Origin: Rachicladosporium sp. CCFEE 5018
Taxonomy: Eukaryota; Ascomycota; Dothideomycetes; Cladosporiales; Cladosporiaceae
NCBI GenBank assembly: GCA_002077045.2
Contig: KZ111149.1
Coordinates: 1,505,677-1,569,676 of the forward strand
Direction of reading: 5' to 3'
Length of the DNA stretch: 64,000 nt
Made by a program: the position numbers and the translations under genes. The notes below the pieces were generated by a model. That model had not been told where the DNA came from, made no database searches, and worked only from the letters and a program-made list of their open reading frames with translations. Of the stretch, positions 46,893 through 58,222 are shown piece by piece (positions within the stretch are counted from its first letter, which is position 1; each line of letters opens with the position of its first letter).

Positions 46893-47703
46893 GAACACTA
46901 CTGCACGATCACCAGGTCCTCATATTCTCGCGCCTCCGAAACAGCACGATCACACAGCCATCAACAATTGGGATCGAGACCTTACTGGCGGTGTTGTCAA
47001 GCCGGTACTATCCAGCTAAACTGTGAGCGCGCTCTTGTATTCCAAAGACTTACCCTTCTCCGCTCAGAACCAGCTGCTGCCTTGTAAAACAACACGACGA
47101 CAGCTTCCGCACCCCCATCCGTCATCTCCGCGAAACTCGGACCACAAGAACGGCTTCATGGCCCCGTCGTTACCGCAACGCCCTGCCCCTTGGTCATCGC
47201 ACCTTCCAAAAGTCTCGCGGCAACGCTAATACGATGCAGATTGCAGAGCAAACCCCAACTTTCCCAAGCAGCAGCACATGGCTATGCACGCCGAGTCCGA
47301 AATATCGAATTCGACGATCGTTCAGCACGAGACGCAAACACACTCGACATTTCACTCTCGACCAGTTTTCTGGCCTGCTCGATTCAGCAAGTCCATGCTC
47401 AGCTATGGCGTAGAGTATAGGCATATCTGTACAGCGCGGCATAGCCAGACCCTCGTCTGGTGAGGAAAGATCTTCCGATCGCGGGTAGGTGAAGCGATGC
47501 GCCAATCGACTGGCGTTGTCGAAGCGCTCTGCCGCGTACGCACTACCCTTCACATGTGCCCTTGCGAAAGAAAGGAGGGCATGAGGGATGCAATGGGCTG
47601 ATCTAGCGAACAGTAGGGCAGCAGGGATGTATAGATTCTCATTGCCTCCTCTCGGCCTGAGCGACCGAGCGAGCATACCTCATTCATTGATAGTTCATAG
47701 TTT
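46893..47703. other. Intergenic
   Basis: Two 3' ends converge here. Only short frames. Confidence 0.5.
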
Positions 47704-49049
47704 TCATCTTGCATCCCGTTCCCGGACCAAAACCCTCCCCTTCCCCTTCTTCCCACCCCCCTCAGCAACCTCCCCAGCATACCCTCCCTCGACCCCTCCC
47801 CTCCCACCTTCCCCACCCCGCCCAGACTCCCCAACCGATTGGATCGTGTCAGACTGGTCCACATAACTCTGACTCGCAGGTCTCGACTCAGACCTCGCAT
47901 ACCCATACCCATACGGCATGAACGCGTCCCTAGTCCTCGTTGGAGTGTGCCGTCCACTTGCACTGCCTGCTGCCATACCCGCAGCTGCACCTCCGCCTGC
48001 ACCTCCAGCTGGGCTTGCGCCGTCGAAGCCAAGCATAGAGCCAGAAGCATGATGCTGCGCTTCGCCCATCTCAGGTCCCCTGCCATCTCCAGCATACTGT
48101 CCAGGCGCAACTCCGGCGCCGGGAACGGAGCGAGATGTGATGCCAGGGTTGAAAGACGAAGTGACAAGATCTTGTTTGCGGTCGTGGCGACGCTTCCACC
48201 AGACTGCTGCTAGGGCGATGAGCAGGAGTAGGACGAAGAGGAGGATGAGCATGAGGATCCATTTCTGTTGTTGTCTTTGCGTTAGCTTGGACTTTGTTTG
48301 TGGGGAGTGGTCTGGTGAAAGAGCGGGGGGAGAGTAGGAGCAAGATGGGAGAGAGCGAACGGGGAGGGGTGTTGTGGGGAGAAAGAGAAAAGCTGTGGAA
48401 AAGGGGATGCAGTAGGAAGACACGAAGAATGGCATGCAGCGACCAAAGGAGCATCCCCCGCGCATCCCATCCTTGACTCGCAAGCAGCCCACCACAGCGA
48501 AAATGACAAAGAGAAAGCCAACCAACTCACCCAATGCAGCTTGAACCACCCCCCGCTCTGCCCCTGACTAATCCCACTAGTAACACTCCCCCCACTCGTC
48601 CCTCCCGTTCCACTCGTCGCCGCAGCCCCCGCCGCACTCGAACTCGTACTCGTAATCACCACCGTCGTCGTCCCCTGCCCATTTCCTCCTCCCTGACCCT
48701 GGCCAGCATGCTCACTAAACCCCTTATCAGTGCCACATTCTCCCGTATACCACACCCTAAGTGTATCCCTCTCGGCAGCCGTGGCACACGTATCAGCACA
48801 TATCCCCTCTCCAGATTGGTACAGTGTAGTAAGATACGCGGACTGGCAGAAGCAGACCCAGATATTTTGGCTGGAGGCTGTGAGGCCGCCGCAGGCTGTG
48901 GCTGCTTGTTGCAGGATGCCGCAGGACGAGGCGCAGGAGGGGAGGGGGGAGTTGGGGGATTGGAGGACGCCGCTGCTTTGGGCGAGGGTTGAGGGGAGGA
49001 GAGCGAGGAGTAGGGAGGAGAGGAGGAGGGGGAGGGTCGGGTGGCGCAT
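47704..49049 (-). CDS. Eight-cysteine single-pass membrane protein
   Basis: Exon 1 is 48531-49049 and exon 2 is 47704-48264, giving 359 residues. The protein has a signal peptide (MRHPTLPLLLSSLLLALLPS, about 1-23) and an extracellular region with eight cysteines (about 38-108: SCASSCGILQQAATAC, VCFCQSAYLTT, GICADTCATA, GECG), similar in style to CFEM-like domains. A Ser/Thr/Gly-rich stalk follows (120-165), then a transmembrane helix (WILMLILLFVLLLLIALAAV, from about residue 175) followed by WWKRRHDRK, and a long cytoplasmic tail with Gly-rich and Ser-rich stretches. Plasma membrane with the Cys domain outside is expected; a cell-wall sensor role is only analogy. The intron is 266 bases (GTGAGT, GCTAAC, CAG), long for this window, and separates ectodomain from membrane anchor. 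The start is chosen at the signal peptide although the frame is open upstream. Confidence 0.75.
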
Positions 49050-49774
49050 GATTGGTCGTGAGGCAACGGCTGGGGTGGGGTGTCGCGTTGTCGGCGCCGC
49101 GGTGGGGCGCTGGCGGGTTTGGCGGTGTGCGCAGTGCTGGCGGTGACAACAAGGTGTGGCTAGACGTGAGCAGCGGTGTATGCGCGTCCAGTGCTGTCCA
49201 GGACTTCCTGCCGCTCTTGCCTCAATGACTTCCGCCGTGCCTCCCTTTCGTGTCTTCTCGCCTTTGGCGTGGTGTGCAGGAACGAGTCTACTAGCCCTTG
49301 CTTCTTTTCGCTCTTTCCTCTCGTGCAAGACAGCAAACACCTGACACTTCACACTCTCACCACGTTGACCATACTCTCCTGTCTCTCACCACAACGACGT
49401 GCAGCTTCTGCATCAATCGGCGCAGGCACAGGAATGCGCCCGCCCGAGCGCCCTCTTGCAATTGGTCGACAAGCAGCCACTTTCCCTTCCGGGCGCGACA
49501 GGCGACAGGGGTGTGAGGTGCGAGGCGAAACACGGGGTCTGGATTGGCCGAATTGGCTTTTGCGGAGATGTGGGGAAATGAGCTTGTGAGAACGGCATGA
49601 CTCTGGGCTTAGTATCACCGTTACGACCATTCGCTTTCTGAACTACACTTTGGCACTTCACGGCAAGACTATCTACTCTGAGGTCGCTAGCGAAGATCTC
49701 TGCTGAATGATGGAGATGTACGCCACGCGGCGCAGCGTCCAGAGGGTGTGGGAGAAGCGTGAAGATGCACGAAG

Positions 49775-50844
49775 ATGCACAGGGCGAGGCGACTGAACGG
49801 CAACATCGTGGGTGATACTACTCACGATCTAGCAGGCAGCTCGGTGCTGGCATACGGCGGGCTCACAGCTTACGATCCTTCGAATGCTATGCTCACGTAA
49901 GTATTCGATCTCTTCTTTACTCCAGACAGACCCTCCTGTCAGCTACCTTTCAACCTTTCCCGCACATCCCTAGACCGAGCCAGAGTCATCTCGCACTACG
50001 GATCTCCAGACCATCCGTGAGTCCACTCAGCTCGGCAGGCCTGACTTCGCCATCACAGCCTAAGAAGCGGCGCATTCCTCGTGACAGCCATCGCCCAGTC
50101 CCTCAAGCCCTTCACGTCCAATCGCCTATATCAATCCGCTCGGAATTTCCATGATGATCGGGAATTCGCGCTTCTCAGCCCTGCCCCTCCCTCTCAGCTT
50201 CGCAATGCCGGCGTTCCTGCCCGGCTGCCGAGTACTAGGTGCACTTGAAACAAACAGCAGCCAAGTCGTCGGACTGGAGCTAGCCGTCAGCCTCGAGAGA
50301 CCGAGCAGGACTGCTGAGTCTGAGCACCATACTCTATTCGACCACGAGCACGGCGGATCCAGAAGATACACTTCTACGGCGGGCTTTCCTTCAAGCCCAA
50401 ATCTCACGCCACGCTGGAATCCCATACTGACTTCTGTCGTCTCAGCAAGTATCGAGCGCTAGAAGACACACCTAGGTGGACCTCAGCTTCAGCTCGACGC
50501 TTTCCCTCGAGAGTGTTGACGTCAAAGACAGCCGCCGCTGACTGCAGGATGCTGAGCGCGTCATGGTTTTGCTTGCCACGTACGCCACTGATAGAGCTGA
50601 GAAGCTGAACCATGACGCAATACCTTCGGGCGTTGTGGCGAGCTTTTACATGAACCTAGGGGATCTGAAGTCAGTGCAGCGATGTCACGAAGTTGCGATC
50701 CCGGGTCTTCAGTGGGGTGGCTGCCATGTCGGCGATAAGCTGAAGCAGAAGTGGCGGAAGAGCAGCTGCTCGGACATCTGCATGACACGGCGAGCTTGGG
50801 ACTGTGAGCCTGACTTCGTACTCTCGGTGGCTGGGTGTCGGTAA
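49775..50844 (+). pseudogene. Decayed multi-exon gene of unknown function
   Basis: Coding-like exons follow in order. 49775-49896 begins MHRARRLNGNIVGDTTHDLA and ends at GTAAGT. After CCAGACAG, a second exon reads LSRTSLDRARVISHYGSPDH to GTGAGT. After ATCACAG, a third reads LRSGAFLVTAIAQSLKPFTS. All three junctions keep phase. Beyond about 50235 the frame is lost. Coding-like pieces reappear (KIHFYGGLSFKPKSHATLES near 50365, VDLSFSSTLSLESVDVKDSR near 50480 followed by TGA, then DAERVMVLLATYATDRAEKL from 50549 to 50844). The mix of good junctions and later stops suggests recent decay or undetected introns. I do not recognise the family. Confidence 0.4.
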
Positions 50845-51253
50845 GAGTACCGGAGCAGTGGCAGTGTGACCATGCTTGGACGGGGCTGTAGGGCAATGAA
50901 GTAATGGGCAATGAAGTGATGGCGAGGATTGCTGCGATTCCCGCAACTTGGAGTGCTTGGTCTTGTCGATGGGCGCATCCGCTGTAGCTTCATCTCCAAT
51001 ACGACTTGATTGTACTGCTCTTCGCTTTGTCTTCTGGGTATGCAGTATGAATCATCATTGGCCGTGTTCTACTTGTATCGACAGCAAAGGCAAAGGCGAC
51101 AAAGTCTGTCCGACGGACGTCAGCCCCGCTTCCCCGCCAAATGTGTGAGCTCCACCTCGAAACATCAAACGCCAGCATCAACCACTCACTTACTCACCTG
51201 ATTCCACCACGTTCCTCTTTACACCTTGCACCACCTCCTACACACTCTCAATC

Positions 51254-52729
51254 ATGGTCTCTCCCCTCCCCTCCGTCGGCACCCCCACCTTCGACCTCGA
51301 ATCCCACACCTCCAACTACACCTCACCCCTCCTCCCGCTCCGCCTCCTCCACATCGCCGCTCACTGTCCACCACTCTCTCACCAAGCTCTCACGCTCGCG
51401 CTCGAAGTCATCAAACTAGGCAAAGACGTCTCGCTATATGACCGCGCCACGGACCTCGCCAGTCTGCTCGGCCACGCAGATCTCGCGGTGAAGGACACTG
51501 AGTGGCTTGGTAGACGAGAAGATGCGAATAGGCGGGAGCTGACGCGGCTGGAGGGAGAGCTGAAGGGGTATAAGAATAATCTCATCCGGGAGAGTATTCG
51601 CATGGGGCAGGAGGATCTCGCGCTACATCTCTCTGCTACTGGTGGGCAGGCAGCGGCAGTGACGAAGGAGGATGATCTTGAGGCAACTGCGACACCGTCG
51701 ACGCAGGGTCTTGTGGTGGCGTACACGACCATGTCCCGCGTGCGCGACTACTGCAGTACGCCCTCGCATATCGCTGGGTTGACGCTGCGGCTCCAGCAGA
51801 TCGCCCTCCAGCAGGCCGTCACAGCGCAGCAGACCGGTCTGTCCGCTTCGCCACACTGGCAAAACGTCCTCGCCACGTCCAATCGTCTGAAAAGTGTAGG
51901 CGTAAAAGAGGAAGAGCAAGTCCTCCTCACGCCACTGGCCTCTGCAGGCGCCGGGCTCGCTCATCTCTGCACCTCAGACTACATCTCCGCAGCGAAGTCC
52001 TTCCTCGCCGTGCCATTCAGCCTCGCTACGCAGCCAGCAGTCCAAGGAGTGAACTTCACAGCCAGCACAGCGAGCGCGAACGATATAGCGATTTACGGCG
52101 CCTTGACATCCCTCGCGACACTTTCCCGCGAGGAGCTACAGACGAAAGTCCTCGACTCGCCATTCCGCGCGTTCCTGGAACTGGAGCCGCATGTCCGCAA
52201 GGCGATCAGCTTATACCTAAATGCGAAGTATTCAGCTTGCATGGCCCTCCTCTCCCGCTACCACGCAGACTGGTCACTAGATCTCTATCTCGGCGCCGGC
52301 TTGAGCCAAGGTCACAGCCACGTCGACCGCCTCTTCGCGCGCATCAGGGAGAAGAGCATAACAGCGTACTTCTCCTCTTTCTCCAGCGTCAGTCTCTCCA
52401 GCCTCGCATCCACATTCCCGCCTACTGGTCTCGCGCCCTCGACGAGTAAGGAGGGAGTGGAGAAAGTGATGGAAACCGAGATCCTCAGCCTTATCTCCTC
52501 CGGCGCGCTGAACGCTCGTCTCGACGCGGTGAACGGGACTGTGGTAGCGCCGAGTAAGGACGCGAGGGTAGAGGCACATGCAGAAGCGGGCAAGCTGGCG
52601 GAGGAGGTGGAGAGGGGGTTGAGGTTGAGGTTGCACCGGGTAATTTGTTTGATCAGCAATCTTGAGATTGTGGGAGCGGGCGCGCCGGGAGGAAAGGGTG
52701 GGAAGGCGGCTTGGGGTTTGGGATATTGA
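51254..52729 (+). CDS. csnA: COP9 signalosome complex subunit 1
   Basis: An intronless ATG frame of 491 residues, close to the usual length of fungal CSN1. It belongs to the COP9 signalosome, which removes Nedd8 from cullins and so controls SCF ubiquitin ligases, mainly in the nucleus. Visible features are the N-terminal TFDLESHTSNYTSPLLPLRL (about 11-30), the RPN7-type helical region with LTRLEGELKGYKNNLIRESI then RMGQEDLALHL (about 96-127), and SRVRDYCSTPSHIAGLTLRL (about 159-178). A PCI domain follows (about 310-400: FLELEPHVRKAISLYLNAKY, then REKSITAYFSSFSSVSLSSL). The C-terminus is glycine-rich. The catalytic JAMM subunit is CSN5, so no metalloprotease motif is expected here. The F-box-like genes nearby would act in ligases this complex regulates, though the linkage is probably accidental. 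Confidence 0.9.
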   Translation: MVSPLPSVGTPTFDLESHTSNYTSPLLPLRLLHIAAHCPPLSHQALTLALEVIKLGKDVSLYDRATDLASLLGHADLAVKDTEWLGRREDANRRELTRLEGELKGYKNNLIRESIRMGQEDLALHLSATGGQAAAVTKEDDLEATATPSTQGLVVAYTTMSRVRDYCSTPSHIAGLTLRLQQIALQQAVTAQQTGLSASPHWQNVLATSNRLKSVGVKEEEQVLLTPLASAGAGLAHLCTSDYISAAKSFLAVPFSLATQPAVQGVNFTASTASANDIAIYGALTSLATLSREELQTKVLDSPFRAFLELEPHVRKAISLYLNAKYSACMALLSRYHADWSLDLYLGAGLSQGHSHVDRLFARIREKSITAYFSSFSSVSLSSLASTFPPTGLAPSTSKEGVEKVMETEILSLISSGALNARLDAVNGTVVAPSKDARVEAHAEAGKLAEEVERGLRLRLHRVICLISNLEIVGAGAPGGKGGKAAWGLGY

Positions 52730-53457
52730 GATGTAGGGGTGCTGTGCTGTGCTGAGGGGAGTCCGGAACGGGAGTAGAATTGATCTTGCACAATGACGAA
52801 GGTATTGGAAATTTGCGAAGGGGTGAGCATGGTGTTCCCTGGGGCAAGAAAGCAGCGCGAAAGATGTGTGGGATTAGCGATGGCGTTTCTATTAGCTGCG
52901 GCATGGACGACATAGATATGACGAAAGTATGGGGTGTGTAGCACGAGCATGAAGATGCTGAGGTAGCTGGCTAAGCCGCCCACACTCGAAGATAAGATAC
53001 AGATGGGACGGAATGCATGATGACTGTGCCTAGGCCCGTGTCTCGTGAAGAGTACTCTCAGATTGATACATAGCTGACAACCAGACTCAGAGCCACCCTC
53101 TCCATCGGAGTAGGTGTAAGACTCTTCCAAGCCCGCAGATTGCATAGGTCATCAGCCCCAAGCGAAAGTCTTCTCCCCTCCGCTGAAAGTCGCTGCTGAC
53201 CAAGGACCGTTTTCCGAACAATGCTGACCATCACGGCACCTAGCGCTTCTTCCGACATGACTTCTTACCTTCTGCGCGCGCGCACTATTGGCTGCAACGT
53301 ACGATGAAGAACCGGATGCTCTCTTAGCTCCGCGCACTTCCAGCATTCAAGACCTGAGAGTTGAAGCCTACTTTCCATAATGTCCCTTCGCCGATTTCTT
53401 ACACTCACAGAGCTGCCTGCTCAAATTATCGATCCTCTGCAAACGCTCAACACGAAG
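52730..53457. other. Intergenic
   Basis: 3' flank of CSN1 and 5' flank of the first secreted-protein gene. No feature is recognised. Confidence 0.5.
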
Positions 53458-53821
53458 ATGCGCTCCACGCTCGCCCTCCTCATCGCCCTGGCAGCGACCA
53501 CTTTCGCAGCACCTCTAGCAATCGAGTCCTCGAATGCAGTCGCCACCGCTGACTCCGTGAGCTCTCCTCGAACCCCAAGCACAGTCAATCCCCTACTGAC
53601 TAGACCAGCACATTCCTACCGCGACCGGCAGCGCCAGCTCCGCAACTTCCACGGCCGACAGCTTCAGTTCCTCAAGCTCCACCGCCGACACTTCAAGTGC
53701 CTCAATCAGCATTGGCAACACCGGAGGCCGCAGCATGATCACCCCTCGAGACAAGCATCCACCTAAGGTCGATAAGACGGGGGTGTTGCAGTGGTCGTCG
53801 GGGAAAGGGAAGGGGAGTTGA
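53458..53821 (+). CDS. Small secreted Ser/Thr-rich protein
   Basis: Exon 1 is 53458-53556 and exon 2 is 53609-53821. The intron (52 bases) has donor GTGAGC, a CTGAC branch and CAG acceptor in phase 0, giving 103 residues. A signal peptide is clear (MRSTLALLIALAATTFAAPL, about 1-18). The mature part is mostly Ser, Thr and Ala (SASSATSTADSFSSSSSTAD), a likely O-glycosylated stretch, followed by a basic tail (TPRDKHPPKVDKTG, then SSGKGKGS). It has no cysteines or domain. It is first in a row of four plus-strand genes for secreted products and is the simplest of them. Without splicing the frame would change and lose the Ser-rich character, which supports the intron. Confidence 0.7.
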
Positions 53822-54407
53822 AGCTGAATTGAGTTGGGCTGTGGGGAGGTTTTGGGGAGGAGGATGTGGTGCCGACTCGGGGTTCTATGGGGGGAAGTAG
53901 ACAGGATTTGGGAACGACTTATGGAAGCTTACGAGGGGGGGTTTCTCGGTGAGGGGGGGGAGCGGGGGGCACTGCGCTGTGTTCGAGCGCAAGCAGATTG
54001 GCTGGTTTGTGTTTAGCTAGTTTGTGTTTAGCTAGATTGATGAGGGCGATCAAGCCCGCGCTCGAGGGCTCTGTGATCCAATGAACGTTCGTGTGCGCGG
54101 ATCGCATTTCCGACATCGAGCTTCGCGCGGTGCCTTAGAGATCTATTTGTCAGCAGTCAAGCGCTGATAAGCTCCGTTGAGGCTCCGACAGCATGGGAAG
54201 GAGTCAGTCAGATGACATTCAATCCCATGTGGAGGTCATCCTTGGACGCACCCGCTTCTCCTAGCGCAGAAATCTAAGGCTCGGGATTGGTCGCTATCCA
54301 GTCATATGTCCTGCAGACGGCATAATTGAGTAAGATCCAATAGCACGGTGCGTAAACGCATCCTCGGAAGGAATCTGCTGTCAAACCGACTCCCACTGTC
54401 GTGTGCA
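53822..54407. other. Intergenic with G-rich and short tandem repeats
   Basis: It contains runs of eight or more G around 53935-53965 and a tandem TTTGTGTTTAGCTAG repeat (two copies near 54005-54035). No gene. Confidence 0.5.
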
Positions 54408-54413
54408 TATAAA
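54408..54413 (+). promoter_or_regulatory. TATA box
   Basis: TATAAA lies 78 bases before the ATG of the secreted-protein gene at 54492, a plausible distance for a fungal core promoter. Confidence 0.45.
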
Positions 54414-54491
54414 TTTACAAAAGGCCCTCTGCTCACTGCCCATCACCATCTCCAGACTCATCACCGAATTTCACCCCAAGCCATCGCAACC

Positions 54492-55088
54492 ATGAAGATC
54501 GCCGCCCTTCTCGCTCTGCTGAGCGGCCTTGCTATGGCTTCACCAGCGATGGCTGCTCCCATCACCGCTAAGGATTTCAAGGTTGCCGAGTCGAAGGAGC
54601 TCGCGGCACGCAACAATCCCATAGTCCTCGGCGCACTCACTGGTGCTGGCCTAGCCACTGTTGTCGGGGGTCTCGTAGGAGGGCTGATAGACCACCGCGA
54701 CGTGGATGCTTTGGAAGGTGATGTCCATGTACGTTGAATGCCACTTCGTATGAGCACGACAGACTCGCTGCTCGCGATGCACGAAGCATGGCAAGGACCC
54801 TGCTAACAACAGTCCAAGGCTTCCGCCGCCACGGCAATCTCCCACACCTCCAGCTCGAACGACGACAACCGCAAGCACGCAGGCACCCACCGCAATCACA
54901 GGTCCATTATCCCTCGTACGCCGCAAACGAAGACCTCGCACTGCAGCGGAAGCCGCATGCCCTGGGCGGCCGGATATACGTCGACGGGCTTGAATCAATG
55001 GCCAGCGCCGGCGTCGAAGAAGGTAGGCGGTAGATTCTCTTGGATGGGATACGCTGATGCTGACTGCGAAATGTAGGGCGGGAACTGA
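54492..55088 (+). CDS. Secreted protein with glycine-rich module
   Basis: Exons 54492-54728, 54813-55022 and 55077-55088 give 152 residues. Intron 1 has GTACGT, GCTAAC and CAG; intron 2 has GTAGGC, GCTGAC and TAG; both are phase 0. A signal peptide (MKIAALLALLSGLAMASPAM) is followed by KELAAR, then a 26-residue hydrophobic glycine-rich segment (IVLGALTGAGLATVVGGLVG) and DHRD. This KxLxxR-(26)-DxRD layout, with identical spacing, occurs twice in the next gene. GxxxG spacing suggests helix packing in a membrane. The second half is polar (SKASAATAISHTSSSNDDNR) and basic, with a single cysteine (SHCSGS). Retaining the second intron would only change the last residues. Function unknown; a processed membrane-active peptide is an inference from the flanking basic residues. 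Confidence 0.7.
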
Positions 55089-55846
55089 AGAGGGACTGGG
55101 GGTGTCTTGATGGAAGGCGATGAGTCGTGGCGGGAAATGCGAGGCTTTTGGCGTCTGACTTGTCGATTGGGGGTTTGCTAGCATCGGGGCAGCCTATCTC
55201 TGTAGTCTGTGGCTCTATAGGGTGTGGTCTGGACCGCAAGGTGCTTGAGTGTCATATCGGCGGATGTCATATCTCGATGTGTCGTGCGAATTTGAGTCAG
55301 TGGTCGGTGTTGCCGCAGTCCATGCTAGTCACGAAGTCGCCTCGTTGCCAAAGCCCGCACCATCATGCGCAATCACATGGAATGCTTGTTCGCGGGTTTA
55401 GAGCCGCCTGAGGCGGAGTACGAGGCTGTGGCGCTGCTGCCGGGTGCTATTGGGGATGAGGTTTGCGAGGGTTAACATTCGCCCTTTGTCAGTAATCGAG
55501 CGCGGAGAAGCCTTGTTGAGGAATCGATCCAGCGCAACTGTATCAAAGTACGCATCCTATCCGAGGGCGAGTCTCAGGCACGCATCCTCCCGGCGATGGT
55601 GGGTTGGGAATTTCATGTACCGATATGGCTGCTGAGCCAATGATGAGTAGCGCGATGGTAATGTCTAGAGGAGTTACCGGTGGCGTGGCTCGAATACACT
55701 CCCGAAAGATTTCGCTGTGCACACAATGCAGGAAAGTGTTATCGCCCAATTACATATGATATCCAGTCCAGGATCCTACAACGAAGTAAGACCGTCCTGC
55801 TTCCTTTCTCTTCCCTCAATCCTCAAGCGCACGACACGCCGTAGCC
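55089..55846. other. Intergenic
   Basis: Only short plus-strand frames with no signal peptide or splice support. Confidence 0.5.
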
Positions 55847-57600
55847 ATGAAAGCCTTCACCACTCTGCTCGCGCTGTTTAGTGTCTATGCCCAGGCAGCG
55901 CCACTATCCATTCCGAAGCACAACGAGATCAAAGATGGCAAGCCGAAAGATCTCGAAGAGCGACAGCTGATCGAGTCGGTCGTGGGACTCGGCCTTGGGA
56001 CCGCTGCCATCACGACGGCGGGTCTTACGGTCGGACTGCTTGATAAGAGGGATGCGGCGACGCCGATCTCGACCCACGACGAGATTAGAGACAGCAAGCC
56101 CAAAGACCTCGAGACGCGACAGCTCATCGAGTCGGTTGTAGGTCTCGGTGTCGGCGGCGCTATCATCACGGCCGCGGGTCTCACGGTCGGACTGCTTGAT
56201 AAGAAAGATGTGATCGAAGCTGGACGACAGGTGAGTGGCGGTCTCTCGGGGATCTTGCAAGAGCCGGCTAGTGGAACTGCTTCTTAGTTTGCTCGATGCT
56301 GATGAAACACAGCGTCGCCATCTCGCGAACCCTGCACCTATCATCACGACCTCCAACACCGAGCCGAACTCCACGAACGTCACACTTATCCGCTATGCAG
56401 ACATGGTACGCAAAATCCTGCCGGCATTGCTTGCCACGAGACGACCATGACTGACTTCAGCACAGTCCAACTCGCACAGGCATCCTGGCACCGGGTAGGC
56501 CCAGGCTGTATGCCGCACGACTTGGATCTCCCATAGAGGGAAGTGCGACAGGCTTTATGAGATTGTAAGCGCTAGACACTCGTACTTCGCACAAGCGTTA
56601 CTGACACATAGCAAGGGCCAGCCGGGATGGCTCGAACTCGACCGGAACCATAATGTCGCATCGCAGTCCGGGCTCCCAGTCGCCAGCAAGTGCTGGACTC
56701 TGGTTTATCAGGGACAGACGAAGTTCTGCGAGAGCGCGAGCGATGCCTTGTATGGCGGTAAGACTCGGAATGTGACTTCGATCCCGCATGACACTGTCGG
56801 CGTGCCATCTTCTAGCCAGGGTGTGAAGACCGTTCGCAAGGCCAAAGTACTCAAGGCATGTGTTACTTTTCGCTGTGGCGAACCACCTCCAGAAATGACT
56901 GATACTGACTTCAAGCCAGCCCCGCCACAAATATCCTCAGACTTATGATGAGCAGCAGTGGTGCCACTGGGGTTTGGACTGGGGGGCCTTTGGGGGTGAT
57001 TGCAGGATCCAGGAGCCCATAGTGAGAGACCCACCTCCGTACATCGCAGCAGCAGACAGCCACTGACAGAACATGTCTTAGGGCGTGCCGAAGGCGTACG
57101 CTGTGGATGCAAAGGGTCATCTTGTCGAGGAGTCGCATCGCCCGGCTTATGGTACCTGCTTCGCGCAACGCAACGAAGGCTACCACCATTACTGCGCAGA
57201 CCTGATCAAGAACTACGGATCCGCAGGCCCGCAATCCGGTGGTGTCCAAACATTCAACATTGACCTGAAACATGGCGGCAGACCTCGGATTCAGACCGGC
57301 ACTACTCCGTCTGCGAATGGGACGTACTTTGCAAGCATCACGCCTACGGGTCCCGGGTTGCGGTCTAATCGACCCGTTACAATGAAGGACGGCGAACTCT
57401 TCACAACAGGCAATGCGACCGTGGTTCCTGGGAGGAAGGTGTGGATCGAGCCAACTCGCAAGGGATGGCTACGATGGCACTGTCGGACTGCAGTCGTACA
57501 GGGCAGCCAGGCCAGGGCATTTGGGGCCGTCTGCAGGTTGTTATCGCAGGCATTTGAAATGTCTGGCGTACTTCTCACGGGTACTGTGTGCAGCTTTTGA
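55847..57600 (+). CDS. Secreted modular protein with duplicated glycine-rich unit
   Basis: Exons 55847-56230, 56313-56405, 56461-56564, 56612-56846, 56920-57021 and 57082-57600 give 478 residues. Signal peptide about 1-17 (MKAFTTLLALFSVYAQA). Residues 22-68 and 74-120 are tandem copies, 52 residues apart, of N/D-EI-K/R-D-x-KPKDLExR, a 26-residue glycine-rich hydrophobic stretch (GLGLGTAAITTAGLTVG in copy 1), then LLDK(R/K). The KR at 67-68 and KK at 119-120 could be kexin sites. Later exons encode a polar stretch with WCHWGLDWGAFGGDC (exon 5) and a C-terminal domain from residue 307 (YAVDAKG, ESHRPAYGTCFAQR, GYHHYC) shared with the next gene. Less certain points are the acceptor TTCAG at 56460, very close to its branch, the donor GTACTC at 56847 (a GC donor at 56856 is the alternative), and whether the last exon holds another intron. 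Confidence 0.65.
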
Positions 57601-58222
57601 TGGTGATGTGCGGCCGATCTAGGTAAAGTTGTATGTAGTCAACCATCATAGGGGTTTGGACTCGTCGTATTGGGTAGTGATCTTGGTGGGCCGAGACGTG
57701 GAGGCTTGTAGGTTAGGGGGGTCGAGTGGGCTACAATGACTTTCCTCCCCATCAGAGTCGTCGTATCAGCGTCAGCGAAGAGCTCGTACACACGGTGCTG
57801 TGCTTAGCTCTGCTCATCTGCCTACATCTCCAGCACGCAAATGTCCTTCAGATGATCTCCAAGTCTCTCGTATGGCAGTAACCAAGCCCTCGCGAAGCTT
57901 TGTTGAAGATCCACCTCGCCCGAGAGAGGCTAGCAAAGCGTCCAGATATCCTTTCGGAGGCAGCCGGTAGTTGTACACCTCCAGACGTTGGAAACCGTAG
58001 CGATAGACGACCACTTATCTGCTGTCCATTTTCGCTGATGTAGAGGTCATCAACGACAGGAACCCACAGCCATTTTGTAAAAAGGTCTTGGCCGACAATA
58101 CTCTTGCAATCCATTTCTCCTCGCCTGGGTATATTAGTAAATCACCCATCCTCGCGATCTTGATCGCGACATCCATTCCTCTTCTCTTTCTTCCAGGACA
58201 ACTACTCTTAGCTACCGCAGCA
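57601..58222. other. Intergenic
   Basis: 5' flank of the repeat-exon gene. A TATATTAGTAAA stretch near 58129 lies about 95 bases before its ATG. Nothing else is recognised. Confidence 0.45.
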
